Virus record (IMG/VR): IMGVR_UViG_3300022200_001811
Location: 1 to 21,769 of that record
DNA length: 21,769 nucleotides
Origin: a virus
Reading direction: 5' to 3' (one strand)
Below, piece by piece: positions 6,402 through 14,000 of this stretch. The translations under genes and the position numbers were made by a program. How positions within the stretch are numbered: position 1 is the first letter of the stretch; each line of letters opens with the position of its first letter. Under the pieces are notes generated by a model. It saw nothing but the letters and a program-made list of their open reading frames with translations, searched no databases and had not been told where the DNA came from.

Positions 6402-8153
6402 TCAAAACCAAACGTAATCTGTCACGGGGTCCGGATTATCCGCATCCCCCCAAAATGCACCAGCCGCACGCTGCGCATCGGTTGCGCTTGCATAGTCGGC
6501 GGGTGCCGTTGCCGAATCTAGCCAAAACGCAAATTGACCGTCAATGCGGTACGTCTCAGCCCTGAATTTCACGCGGTCCTCTGTATATTCCGCGTAATTG
6601 ACCTGCATCGGCTCGGCTATTGTCGCGCCGTCAACATCCTGCAATGCGTAGGTTTCAACGCGCACCCGCGCCCCAAGCGATACCGCCGCGCGATCCTTTA
6701 CGTCAAGCGTGCCTGATATGACCTTTGGCGTATCCTTGTACCGCGCAAGCAAGCGCTCAGTGATGATCGACGCCGCCCCGTCATTGCCTTCACGGCCAAA
6801 CCAGCGCGTGTATATTTCAAACGTGGCATCAACGTTGTAATCGTTTACCGACAGCGTGGCGACCGAAAGCCGGTTGAAATTGCTAGAGGCGGTCGTGTCG
6901 CTCGTCCAACTGCGCACCGCGTGATAAAGCCATATATCACTGATGCGCAAATCCTCTGCGTTATCAATATCGACAGTCCCCTCGATCAATCCACTTTCGT
7001 CGTTGATTGGGTAGTAAGTCTGCCCAGGCAACAAAGGCGCGTTGATGCGAAACTTGATTTCCTGATCAGTAGGCAACCACCAGAACATGCACCCAAGCGC
7101 GGACAATTCACCGATAAGCGTTTTTTTCTTGACGGGCTTGGAAATGATAACCCGACCGATATTCAAACCCGCATACCATGTATTGTTTTCGTCTATCCAA
7201 TCAGCCGTTGGAATAAACGCATCAAATGCAGTCGTGCCATATTTCAGGATGATTTCGGCAGCCTCTGGAATGGATTGAGGCAATAGCACCCCACATTCCT
7301 GCACTAGATCGCCCGCGCTATGAGTTGCCGCCGTGCTGCCCTCTTGGCCGCGAACGATGGTCATTGCATCGCCCGCGCGTGTGTAAGACACAATTTCATT
7401 GCCAATGCGCACTAGTCCCGCCGCCGCGTAATTGTCGCCCGCGTCTGCCAGTGAAAACGTAAATTCGGTTTCAGTCGCGGTTATATCATCGCCAAGCTTG
7501 CCCGTTGACACGGCGGGATAATAATCCTCGGCCAGATCGAACACGTCCTTTAGCGTGACAGTCACCACCCCGCCCGCGTTGGGGCCGGACAATTCAGCCA
7601 TAACGTAGTTCTCGGTTTCCATATCGCCGATGTCATCACCAACATAGCCGCGAATGATGCGCCCCGGCGTGCCGTCATAATACGGGAAACGGGCAAATGT
7701 ACGCGCCAAGAAATGCCCGCGCTCAATCGGCGAGTAGCCAATGCCAGACGCCAGCGCCGCGCCTGTCACGCGCTCAGATTGGTATTTGTCCAGCCATGTA
7801 TCGTTATTTGTGAAGTCCTGCAGAACTGCCTTCACGCGCGTAGTTACGCCAAGCGGCGAGGCGTCAGGATCAACGCCCGATAGGTTCAATTCGCCCGACC
7901 GCGTGCCGACCGATGTAAGCGCGGGGAATACGCCGGGGATGTCGGGGTTTCCGTCTTGGTTATAACCAAAGGTCAGCGTTTTTGTTCCGGCCTCATAGTT
8001 TGTGCGGTCTTGGCAGGTCTTTAGGCTGTTAAAACACTTGGCCGCCCCAGTCGTGCCAAGCACAGCCGCGCAAGGGGCCGTCCCATATGTGCGCGTGCAA
8101 TATGGAAGGTCAATTTGCAGCAGCGTTACTGGCTTGCGGCCTAGATCACCCAT
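6402..8153 (-). CDS. Tail hub / baseplate protein with N-terminal four-cysteine (lambda gpL-like) motif
   Basis: A 583-residue protein using ATG 8153, which overlaps the previous stop by 8 nt and has GAGGG upstream; an in-frame GTG at 8171 lacks a ribosome site. Residues 19-47 hold cysteines spaced C-x8-C-x11-C-x6-C. The outer C-x8-C and C-x6-C spacings match my recollection of the iron-sulfur motif in the C-terminal part of lambda tail-tip protein gpL. The rest is beta-rich, with hub-like segments such as VSYTRAGDAMTIVRGQEG (about residues 254-271). It follows the distal tail gene, in the position of siphophage hub proteins that join the tail tube to fibres and contact the membrane. Hub identity is inferred from length, order and the cysteine motif. 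Confidence 0.75.
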   Translation of the reverse strand: MGDLGRKPVTLLQIDLPYCTRTYGTAPCAAVLGTTGAAKCFNSLKTCQDRTNYEAGTKTLTFGYNQDGNPDIPGVFPALTSVGTRSGELNLSGVDPDASPLGVTTRVKAVLQDFTNNDTWLDKYQSERVTGAALASGIGYSPIERGHFLARTFARFPYYDGTPGRIIRGYVGDDIGDMETENYVMAELSGPNAGGVVTVTLKDVFDLAEDYYPAVSTGKLGDDITATETEFTFSLADAGDNYAAAGLVRIGNEIVSYTRAGDAMTIVRGQEGSTAATHSAGDLVQECGVLLPQSIPEAAEIILKYGTTAFDAFIPTADWIDENNTWYAGLNIGRVIISKPVKKKTLIGELSALGCMFWWLPTDQEIKFRINAPLLPGQTYYPINDESGLIEGTVDIDNAEDLRISDIWLYHAVRSWTSDTTASSNFNRLSVATLSVNDYNVDATFEIYTRWFGREGNDGAASIITERLLARYKDTPKVISGTLDVKDRAAVSLGARVRVETYALQDVDGATIAEPMQVNYAEYTEDRVKFRAETYRIDGQFAFWLDSATAPADYASATDAQRAAGAFWGDADNPDPVTDYVWF

Positions 8154-8988
8154 TACCGTAAACCCTCGCACTGAAGCTGATGCCCATTAGATCACGCGGC
8201 CCCGCGTTGCTTGGTCGAATAACCGCATCCGATCTCGCGCAATAATACACGTCTTGCGCGTATTTGTCAGGACGCCATGCAAATAGAAACGCCTTGCCCT
8301 CGCCAAATCTGGCTTGGAAGTCCAGCCAATCGCTCGACCGGATAAACTCAGCGGGGATGTACGTCAGTTCAGCCGACAGTGTTGCCCCGCTTGTGATAAC
8401 GGACGACCCTAGTAACTCGCCGCCGATGCTCACATTTGATTGCAACGCCACTTCGGTAGGCGTCAACACGGGCGAAAACCCTTGATACATGCGCTGCGGT
8501 AAAACCAACTCACTGCCAAGAAACGCTACGCCGATATTAACCTGATCAGATGCAGCCAAGCCCGTGATGTAAAACTGCCAGTAGCGCCGCGCCGTTCCAC
8601 CCATGGCCATACGCCACGCCAGAGGCTTGTTATCAGCCGCTACAACAGCACCCGCGCCCCCGTCCGCATATGTCACCCCGTCCGCAGAGTTGCGCACCTG
8701 TACGGTAGCCCCAAGCGTGCCAAGGTTATGCGATACCAGCGCCGCAAAGCCGACCACCGCCGCCGCGCCCAGATCAAACGACAGAATAACCTCGTTTGCG
8801 CTCTCAATCGCGCGGTATTTGTCATAAGTGGATCCCGTGACAGCGTTAGCAAAAGCCCCGCCGTCAATGGGCGTTGTTCCCGACAGCGTGGCCGATGCGC
8901 CGATATTATCCCACACGACAAACGGGTTATTTAGATACCCATCAGCCGCAAGCTCGATCCCCCGCAATGGCGCTGTAACTATCCCCAT
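8146..8988 (-). CDS. Distal tail-like protein with galactose-binding-like insertion
   Basis: A 280-residue protein immediately after the tape measure (TAATG overlap), where siphophages encode the distal tail protein that caps the tube and starts the tail tip. Residues about 55-158 (EVILSFDLGAAAVVGFAALV, later ARRYWQFYITGL and INIGVAFLG-type strands) resemble the discoidin or F5/8-type galactose-binding-like beta-sandwich found in phage baseplate proteins. The C-terminal part (SDWLDFQARFGEGKAFLFAW) resembles the closing strands of tube-domain proteins. Together this suggests a distal tail protein with an inserted sugar-binding-type domain. Domain assignment is by pattern only; no family search was possible. 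Confidence 0.7.
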   Translation of the reverse strand: MGIVTAPLRGIELAADGYLNNPFVVWDNIGASATLSGTTPIDGGAFANAVTGSTYDKYRAIESANEVILSFDLGAAAVVGFAALVSHNLGTLGATVQVRNSADGVTYADGGAGAVVAADNKPLAWRMAMGGTARRYWQFYITGLAASDQVNIGVAFLGSELVLPQRMYQGFSPVLTPTEVALQSNVSIGGELLGSSVITSGATLSAELTYIPAEFIRSSDWLDFQARFGEGKAFLFAWRPDKYAQDVYYCARSDAVIRPSNAGPRDLMGISFSARVYGNG

Positions 8989-11159
8989 TATGCGCTCCTA
9001 ACGTTAAGATTGCCGCCATCGCCCAGCCAATCATTTAGCCCCTTGGCAATCGTGCTAATCGTGTCAGCCGTTGGCGCAAAGCCGCCCTGAAAGCTAATAT
9101 TGGCAGTGCGGTATTCATTCACCGTTGAAGTGGTTGACGTAGACCCTGTTGGCGCTGACGCCGTGCTTCCGCCGCCCGATGAATTTACGCTTTTTATGGA
9201 CGCGATAAGGCCCGCCGTTTTGATTAATGACGCCCCAGTGAATGCCGCCGCTACAGCAGGGCCACCGATTTTCATACCCTTAGCCCAAGCGTCAGTAGCT
9301 GCCTCATATCCGCTAACAAGCGCATTCGCTAGAGATGCGGCTTGCCCAATCTTGAATAGTTTTTTGTTGCCGGAATTTGCTAGCGTTGCAATATCCGAAA
9401 ACATGCCCTTATACCCATCAAGGCGATTTTTGACAGACGCGTCATTGATGCCCGCCAACTTCTCGGCGTGCTGTTTCTCAAGTTCTTCAATCGCAGCGTT
9501 ATACTCAGAGCGTGTAAGAAGTTCAGCCTCAAGCGCATAGGCAAGGGTTTCTCGCCCCATCGCATACCATTCAGCCACCACTTCCGCCTCGGTCGCAAAT
9601 CCCTCTTGCAGCGCCTCAAGCCGCGCGGCCATATCCGCAGCGATGCCAGCGCCACCGGCAACTCCAGGCGTTGTGGTTGTCACTACAGGCGCGTCACCAT
9701 CACCGGCTGGCGCATCACCAGGCGCGGGCGGCAACAGTGAACCATTGCCTAGACCTTCACCGCCAAACGTCATTCCAGTGCGTCCACTGATTGCATCGCT
9801 AAGGCGTGTAAATGCTGCCGCCGCTTCATCAACTCCGCCGCTTGCAAGGGCTTTCGCCTCGTCGTTAAGCGCCTTTGTTGTTGCCACAGCTTCATTCGCC
9901 GCCGCTGTATATTCATAAACCGCAGACCCGGCAACAATTGCAAATCCGCCGATAGCTTCAGCCGCATCACCCATGCCTGGAATGTTGGCAAGCCCTTGGC
10001 TAACATTGCGCAAAAATCCAACCCATACTTTTTGGATGCCCTCGATCATGGTGTAAAAGCCGGTCGCGATTGTTGACCATACTGCGCCCATTGCAGGCAC
10101 AAGCGCGCTTGCACTTGTTCCAATCCCGCTGAATACAGCCTTGGCAACGCCACCCATCAGAGTTAGAGCATTGCCGAATCCGCCGACATTCTCGACCAAA
10201 TCCATAAACTTGGTTATCAAATACCCTGCGCCAATAACAAGCGCCCCGATGCCGGTCAGAAGAATTGCCCCGCGCAACGCCACCATAGCACCCGTTAGAA
10301 AGCCTGTGCTTGTGACCATTGCATAAATCGCTGGGATCGCTTTTGCAGTCATCGCGACAGCCAACACGCCGATTGAATTGACCATCACGTCAAGATTATC
10401 GCTAATAAATCCGATCACGTCGCGAAACTTGCTGCCCTCGCCTACTAATTCTAGAAAGCCATTTGACAGCGCGATAATGGCAGGCGCAACGTTAGCCGCC
10501 ATGATGTTGCCAAGACCGCCAATCGCCATGCCAATGCGCCCAAACGCGTCATTAGCCGCCTCTATTTGATCGCTGTCAAACTGCGAAACAGCAATCCCAA
10601 ATTCCTCTTGGAACTTCGCAGCCTCAGCCGCCTTTGCAGAATAATCCGAAAGCATGTTGATCGCGTCTTTTCCTGAACGACCAAAAACTTCCATTGCCGC
10701 CGCCGTTTTTCTGGCGGGGTCTTTTATTGCATCAAGGCTTTTAGCAATCTTGGCAAATTGTTCATCTGGCGAAAGCCCTTTAAGGTCGCCAATGGAAAGC
10801 CCCAGCCCTTTGAACGCTTCAGTCTGTAGTTTTGTGCCCTTTTGCAATTCTATAATATTGCGTTGCATCAATCCAAGCATTGAAGACAGCTTGCCGCTTT
10901 CAATCCCTGCCTCACCGGCAACCATGCTCATCTTTTGAAATGCGGACGTAGTAAGGCCAAGGCTTCGCGCTTGCTTTGCTAACGCATCAACATTGGCAAG
11001 GCTTGACTTGGTTAGCCCGATCAGTGCCGCGCCCGCAGCAGCAATAGCAACAGCGCCAACCTTGGCAAATCGTGCAAGGTTGGCTTGGCCTTTTGACAGT
11101 GCACTATCAAGCCCGCTTGTGTCGCCGTTAATGTTTACCTTGATTTCTTGCGTGGTCAT
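8988..11159 (-). CDS. Tail tape measure protein
   Basis: A 723-residue protein and the longest tail gene upstream of the tip. It starts with a beta-type TMP N-terminus (EIKVNINGDTSGLDSAL), followed by long Ala-rich helices, two hydrophobic blocks (about residues 255-320) likely to insert in the host membrane, a Pro/Gly/Thr-rich spacer (about 470-505), further coiled helices, and a Gly/Ser/Thr-rich segment near the end. It sets tail length; at the usual rule of about 0.15 nm per residue this implies a tail near 105-110 nm. It starts immediately after the stop of the -1 frame chaperone extension (TAA then ATG), consistent with the fixed chaperone-tape measure order of long-tailed phages. Confidence 0.92.
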   Translation of the reverse strand: MTTQEIKVNINGDTSGLDSALSKGQANLARFAKVGAVAIAAAGAALIGLTKSSLANVDALAKQARSLGLTTSAFQKMSMVAGEAGIESGKLSSMLGLMQRNIIELQKGTKLQTEAFKGLGLSIGDLKGLSPDEQFAKIAKSLDAIKDPARKTAAAMEVFGRSGKDAINMLSDYSAKAAEAAKFQEEFGIAVSQFDSDQIEAANDAFGRIGMAIGGLGNIMAANVAPAIIALSNGFLELVGEGSKFRDVIGFISDNLDVMVNSIGVLAVAMTAKAIPAIYAMVTSTGFLTGAMVALRGAILLTGIGALVIGAGYLITKFMDLVENVGGFGNALTLMGGVAKAVFSGIGTSASALVPAMGAVWSTIATGFYTMIEGIQKVWVGFLRNVSQGLANIPGMGDAAEAIGGFAIVAGSAVYEYTAAANEAVATTKALNDEAKALASGGVDEAAAAFTRLSDAISGRTGMTFGGEGLGNGSLLPPAPGDAPAGDGDAPVVTTTTPGVAGGAGIAADMAARLEALQEGFATEAEVVAEWYAMGRETLAYALEAELLTRSEYNAAIEELEKQHAEKLAGINDASVKNRLDGYKGMFSDIATLANSGNKKLFKIGQAASLANALVSGYEAATDAWAKGMKIGGPAVAAAFTGASLIKTAGLIASIKSVNSSGGGSTASAPTGSTSTTSTVNEYRTANISFQGGFAPTADTISTIAKGLNDWLGDGGNLNVRSA

Positions 11160-11396
11160 TTACCAGCCCTCTGCCAGATAATCCAGTGTCGCGCGGGTAA
11201 GGCCGCCCGCATAATCATTGGCCTTGTCGCGCGGGCTTCTGTGGTGCCATTCGCAAAACCATTCAGGCAATGTCATCTCCCAAAAGTCAGACGGTGACAG
11301 CCCCCACTCGCGCCCTATCAAATAGAGGCTGTCCCAATCTATCGCTTCGACTTCGCTGTCTTCGACGGCGGGGATTTGACGGCGGGGGCCACGGGC
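11160..11396 (-). CDS. Tail assembly chaperone extension made by -1 frameshift (GT-like)
   Basis: Reading -1 from the slippery site, 78 codons are open up to TAA at 11160-11162, which abuts the tape measure ATG. The core IDWDSLYLIGREWGLSPSDF followed by WEMTLPEW matches the small tail-assembly-chaperone family found after gp10 in Rhodobacter gene transfer agents and related phages. No convincing start codon or ribosome site precedes the core in this frame, so it should be translated as a fusion with the upstream gene: 104 residues of frame 0 plus 78 residues here, 182 in total. In lambda the equivalent G and GT proteins, at a fixed ratio, bind the tape measure during tail assembly. The presence of the frame and motif is seen; frameshifting itself is inferred. 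Confidence 0.82.
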   Translation of the reverse strand, partial: ARGPRRQIPAVEDSEVEAIDWDSLYLIGREWGLSPSDFWEMTLPEWFCEWHHRSPRDKANDYAGGLTRATLDYLAEGW

Positions 11397-11707
11397 TTTT
11401 TTTCGTTTGGCTCAACTGGTGTAATGGCCGTAGCAACAGCCGTGGCAATCGCATCAATTTGGCCTTGGCTTGCCGACATGATGTAACCAAAGACATCGTC
11501 TTCAGTAACAACAGCGCCGCCAGCCTTCAGAAACTCAGCAGCCACAAAAGCCAATGATGGTGCACTGATAGGCCCAACTGCAAGCCCGTGCATCAAAACC
11601 GCGACATTAACGCCCTGCCCCTCAATTCGCCGCAACAACTTGTTGGATGGGGTGAACACATAATCCACCCCGCCCCATTCAATTGTGACCTCACGAAAAA
11701 CGCCCAT
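11339..11707 (-). CDS. Tail assembly chaperone (G-like, frame-0 product)
   Basis: A 122-residue protein between the major tail protein (stop and ATG abut) and the tape measure. The N-terminal region (VTIEWGGVDYVFTPSNKLLRRIE) resembles the gene-transfer-agent gp10 / tail chaperone family. The middle is helical, and the last 20 residues are a Lys/Pro/Ser-rich tail (KSPPSKTAKSKR) that is dispensable if the ribosome shifts. The slippery heptamer A AAA AAG falls at codons 102-104 in the correct phase. This shorter product would be the abundant form, and the frameshifted fusion the rarer one. Role: binding and solubilising the tape measure and recruiting tube subunits, as known for lambda gpG. Confidence 0.82.
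   Translation of the reverse strand: MGVFREVTIEWGGVDYVFTPSNKLLRRIEGQGVNVAVLMHGLAVGPISAPSLAFVAAEFLKAGGAVVTEDDVFGYIMSASQGQIDAIATAVATAITPVEPNEKKPVAPAVKSPPSKTAKSKR
11396..11402 (-). other. Programmed -1 ribosomal frameshift site (A AAA AAG)
   Basis: The minus strand reads GAA AAA AAG in frame 0, so A AAA AAG has the X XXY YYZ phase required for tandem -1 slippage of the two lysine tRNAs. It is among the most efficient heptamers known in bacteria. Slippage enters an open frame that encodes a tail chaperone motif and ends at the tape measure start. A small GGC/GCC stem just downstream may or may not help; no strong Shine-Dalgarno stimulator is apparent upstream. Confidence 0.82.
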
Positions 11708-12112
11708 TTATGCCGCCGCCGTGTAAACGATTGCACCAGACGATGAAAGCGATGCGCTGAAAGTGTTTTCACCGTCATGCGCCCCACCTGTCTCAAACGA
11801 ACCAAGGAACCAATCGCCGGTAAATGTGCCAACGCTTTCAACTTCGACTTCGTAGTCGGAAAGCAATCCAGACCCCGCGCCCATTGCAACGGCCATGAGG
11901 GTTCCATCTTTCAATACACCCTCAACAGCTAGTGCCACATTGCGCACCGATATATCCGCAAGCAATGTAGTCCAGCCCGCGTCATCCTTATCAGTGACGT
12001 CAATAGGCTCGTTGTTGATTGTGAGGGTATCACTACGCGAACCCAAGATTGCCACGGCGGCAACCCCAGTTCCGCTTGAAATGCGCACTCTGCGCCCTGA
12101 TCCTGCTGCCAT
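11708..12112 (-). CDS. Major tail (tube) protein
   Basis: A 134-residue protein with an AGGAGG ribosome site, and the first gene after a promoter-like repeat. The pattern is that of TP901-1-type tube proteins: an N-terminal RRVRISSGTG strand, INNEPIDVTDKDDAGWTTLL (about 32-51), then GVLKDGTL, a second domain half, and a C-terminal FSASLSSSGAIVYT strand. Many copies polymerise into the tail tube around the tape measure. Gene order (terminator, tube, chaperone, tape measure) supports the call. A dedicated promoter-like element and the best ribosome site in the region fit a highly expressed virion protein. Confidence 0.9.
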   Translation of the reverse strand: MAAGSGRRVRISSGTGVAAVAILGSRSDTLTINNEPIDVTDKDDAGWTTLLADISVRNVALAVEGVLKDGTLMAVAMGAGSGLLSDYEVEVESVGTFTGDWFLGSFETGGAHDGENTFSASLSSSGAIVYTAAA

Positions 12113-12137
12113 GTTCTTAGCCTCCTAAGCTATATCC

Positions 12138-12155
12138 GTTACGTTATAACATAAC
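12138..12155 (-). promoter_or_regulatory. Repeated promoter-like element upstream of major tail protein
   Basis: The minus strand reads GTTATGTTATAACGTAAC, identical over all 18 bp to the copy upstream of the prohead protease. It is a near-perfect dyad (16 of 18). TATAAC at positions 8-13 can act as a -10 box, with transcription starting about 24 nt before the ATG at 12112. No TTGACA-like -35 is found at 16-18 bp, so an activator, a phage-specific polymerase factor or an operator role should be considered. Confidence 0.6.
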
Positions 12156-12168
12156 ACTCTTTGACGCG

Positions 12169-12588
12169 CTAGGCTATTGCCAAAACGCGGAACGACATAC
12201 GGCAACGGCGAGTGATGCCGTCGGGGTCGCGCTCGTATACCATGCCTTCGCATTGCGTGGTTATATGGCCCGTCACTGCAAGCGCTTGGCGGTGTAGGCG
12301 GTCATAGACGGCCTGCCCCAAAACCTTGATGCCTGTGCCGTTGTTCCGTGCCCATACGTCCACCTGAACAAGGCTATCCTGCCCTGTTGCGGTCTTATCA
12401 TCGAATGCCGTTGACGCGGGAAAAGAGAACGTGACAAACGGAAAGCCCAACGGGTCGCCGCTATCTGTCAATTGCGGCACCCACTCGTTGAACACCGCAG
12501 TGACGCCGTATGCTGTGGATAGCGTGGCCGTGATGCTTGCATGATTAAGCCGCGCATAGATAGCCGTTTGCAATTCAATCGGATTCAT
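12169..12588 (-). CDS. Tail terminator / tail completion protein (DUF3168 type)
   Basis: A 139-residue protein that caps the growing tail tube and joins it to the head. Family features are visible: the N-terminal ELQTAIYARLNHAS segment, the central FNEWVPQLTDSGDPLGFPFV block, and the strand DSLVQVDVWARNNGTGIKVL followed by VYDRLH, typical of DUF3168 proteins of HK97-like phages. It overlaps the upstream gp10-like gene by ATGA and is the last gene before a promoter-like repeat, closing the head-to-tail joining cassette. Length is normal for the family. Confidence 0.88.
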   Translation of the reverse strand: MNPIELQTAIYARLNHASITATLSTAYGVTAVFNEWVPQLTDSGDPLGFPFVTFSFPASTAFDDKTATGQDSLVQVDVWARNNGTGIKVLGQAVYDRLHRQALAVTGHITTQCEGMVYERDPDGITRRCRMSFRVLAIA

Positions 12589-13115
12589 TTGGCCAGCCTT
12601 TCCAATGTTTTTAACACGCGGTCATTTAGCTTTTTCTGCCCCTTTTCGGTTTCAGGTTGCCACACCGGACGCGGGGCAATCTTTGTCGTCCCGTATTCCA
12701 AATAATAGGCATATGCCAACCGGCTGCCGATGGTTGCAGACATTTTGCTGTTTTGCTTGAAGTACAAAGACGAAATAAGCCCGCCCGTGTCATGCGCTGG
12801 CGCGTCACCCGCTGCGGATGCCGTATGAGTTGGGCTAAGGTTTGCTTTGCCGTCAGTACGAAAAACAGCAACAATCTTATTCGGCCCGGTTGCACTGAAC
12901 GACCCAGCATATACGCGCATCAATCCATCATCGCCCGCAATGCGGTGGTATGTGACGCCCTTGCCCTTTTTCCTGATTTCTTTTTTGACAGCCCTATCAA
13001 CTTCCAGCGCAGTAGCCGTAATGTCCTTGCCCAACGCCTTCTCAGCTTCGGCCCCGTATTTTTTCAACGCGGCCTTTACCTGATCTAGCCCCTCGATTTC
13101 AATAGTGGCCGTCAT
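12585..13115 (-). CDS. HK97 gp10-like tail completion protein
   Basis: A 176-residue protein of the HK97 gp10 family, acting at the head-tail interface. The N-terminus (IEIEGLDQVKAALKKYG) and the C-terminal block YYLEYGTTKIAPRPVW (about 139-154) are the hallmark of the family. In between is a basic region (VKKEIRKKGKG). It sits between head closure and tail terminator genes, the canonical order, with ATGA overlaps on both sides. Size is slightly above the family's usual 120-160 residues. Confidence 0.88.
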   Translation of the reverse strand: MTATIEIEGLDQVKAALKKYGAEAEKALGKDITATALEVDRAVKKEIRKKGKGVTYHRIAGDDGLMRVYAGSFSATGPNKIVAVFRTDGKANLSPTHTASAAGDAPAHDTGGLISSLYFKQNSKMSATIGSRLAYAYYLEYGTTKIAPRPVWQPETEKGQKKLNDRVLKTLERLAK

Positions 13116-13459
13116 ACCGCCACCCCGCCTTGCACGTCAATCTCAAGCCATTTGTTGGCAAAATCCACGTTTTTGATATAGCGGATATTGTGACGCAAGC
13201 CGCGTATCAGCACGCTATCAGCCTCGGCAATGGTTTCGGTATAGCGCACGACGATTAGCAGCTTGACCTCGGCCCCTAGCCGCTGTGCCTGCGATGCCTC
13301 ATAGCCAGACAATGGCCGCACCATACCGCGCTCAGGCGCTCCGGCTATGGTTGCCCATGCGCCCGCGATTACGTTGCCGTCTACGTTAGACGCTGCGCCC
13401 ATGCGTTGAAACGTAACAGGCTCCTTGAGCATCCCCGCGCTGTATTTGCAACATGACAT
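13112..13459 (-). CDS. Head closure / head-tail joining protein
   Basis: A 115-residue protein of the phage head-tail joining family (SPP1 gp16 / HK97 gp7 type) that seals the connector after packaging. Recognisable pattern: LKEPVTFQRMG near the start, GAWATIAGAPERGMVRPLSG in the middle, then KLLIVVRYTETIAEADSVLI with RYIKNVDFANKWLEIDV at the C-terminus. Two cysteines lie at the very N-terminus (SCCKY). It is separated from the upstream gene by a single base and overlaps the gp10-like gene by ATGA. Context and pattern agree well. Confidence 0.87.
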   Translation of the reverse strand: MSCCKYSAGMLKEPVTFQRMGAASNVDGNVIAGAWATIAGAPERGMVRPLSGYEASQAQRLGAEVKLLIVVRYTETIAEADSVLIRGLRHNIRYIKNVDFANKWLEIDVQGGVAV

Positions 13460-13460
13460 A

Positions 13461-14000
13461 TCATCGGGCCTTATGCGTGCGGGTAATTACATAGCGGATG
13501 CCGTAAACGCTAAGAGAACCATTCGCCCTAATTTTGACTGTTGCGCCGTTGGTCTGCCATGTGCCAAGCGTATAGGCTGCAACCGTATAGTTTAACGGTC
13601 GCTCAATGCCGGTCCCTTTTGGAAAACTGATAATCCTGCGATATAAAGGGCCAATTGTCCCGCCAATATCAAACCAAACTTCTACAAATGTAGTTGCGAC
13701 ATCCGTTGGTAGTAGCGTGCAGTCAATCGTTGCCAATATGGCGTCACCATTGCGGCCAGTGATGACAGAACCGTCATAGAATGTTGTTACATCGGTAGGC
13801 TTTTGCGTCTCAATCGCGGTCCCCTTATTGTTCGGCAACGCAGTATCAGTATTAGCCAAAACCAAAAACGGCGACCCGCTTGTATATGCGGTGTCAACAT
13901 AATCACCCCATCCGGTGTCAATGGTCTGCAATGAAGTTTGGGCCCTGGCTATTGCCGCATCAATGGCCGGTCCGGTATATGCTGAATTGTAATTGACCAT
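13461..14000 (-). CDS. Virion beta-rich protein, possible head fibre or decoration, unknown family
   Basis: A 179-residue protein. The N-terminal motif NYNSAYTGPAIDAAIARAQ resembles the short trimerising segment (YTG-x2-ID) found at the base of phage head fibres and some tail fibres. The remainder looks like a jelly-roll of the C1q/TNF type: an early DTAYTSGSPFLVL strand, an FYDGS segment, a WFDIGG segment, and a final strand with IRANGSLSVYGIRYVI. It lies between the connector and the head closure gene, where HK97-like phages normally have nothing, and overlaps its upstream neighbour as TAATG. A neck or capsid fibre is a plausible role, but I cannot name the family. Confidence 0.7.
   Translation of the reverse strand: MVNYNSAYTGPAIDAAIARAQTSLQTIDTGWGDYVDTAYTSGSPFLVLANTDTALPNNKGTAIETQKPTDVTTFYDGSVITGRNGDAILATIDCTLLPTDVATTFVEVWFDIGGTIGPLYRRIISFPKGTGIERPLNYTVAAYTLGTWQTNGATVKIRANGSLSVYGIRYVITRTHKAR

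Noticed and set aside
8154-8171. GTG start for the hub protein
   Set aside because: No ribosome site precedes the GTG, while ATG 8153 has GAGGG upstream and an ordinary overlap.
9100-9540. Long plus-strand open frames such as this one and those at 12657-13088, 4459-4821, 1052-1444 and 618-1034
   Set aside because: Each lies antisense to a confidently identified minus-strand gene, shows Ala/Arg/Ser-rich shadow composition and has no recognisable family.
11287-11511. A minus-strand 74-residue frame overlapping the tail chaperone genes
   Set aside because: It is in the third frame, is Arg/Pro-rich without a ribosome site, and is a shadow of the G-like gene and its -1 extension.
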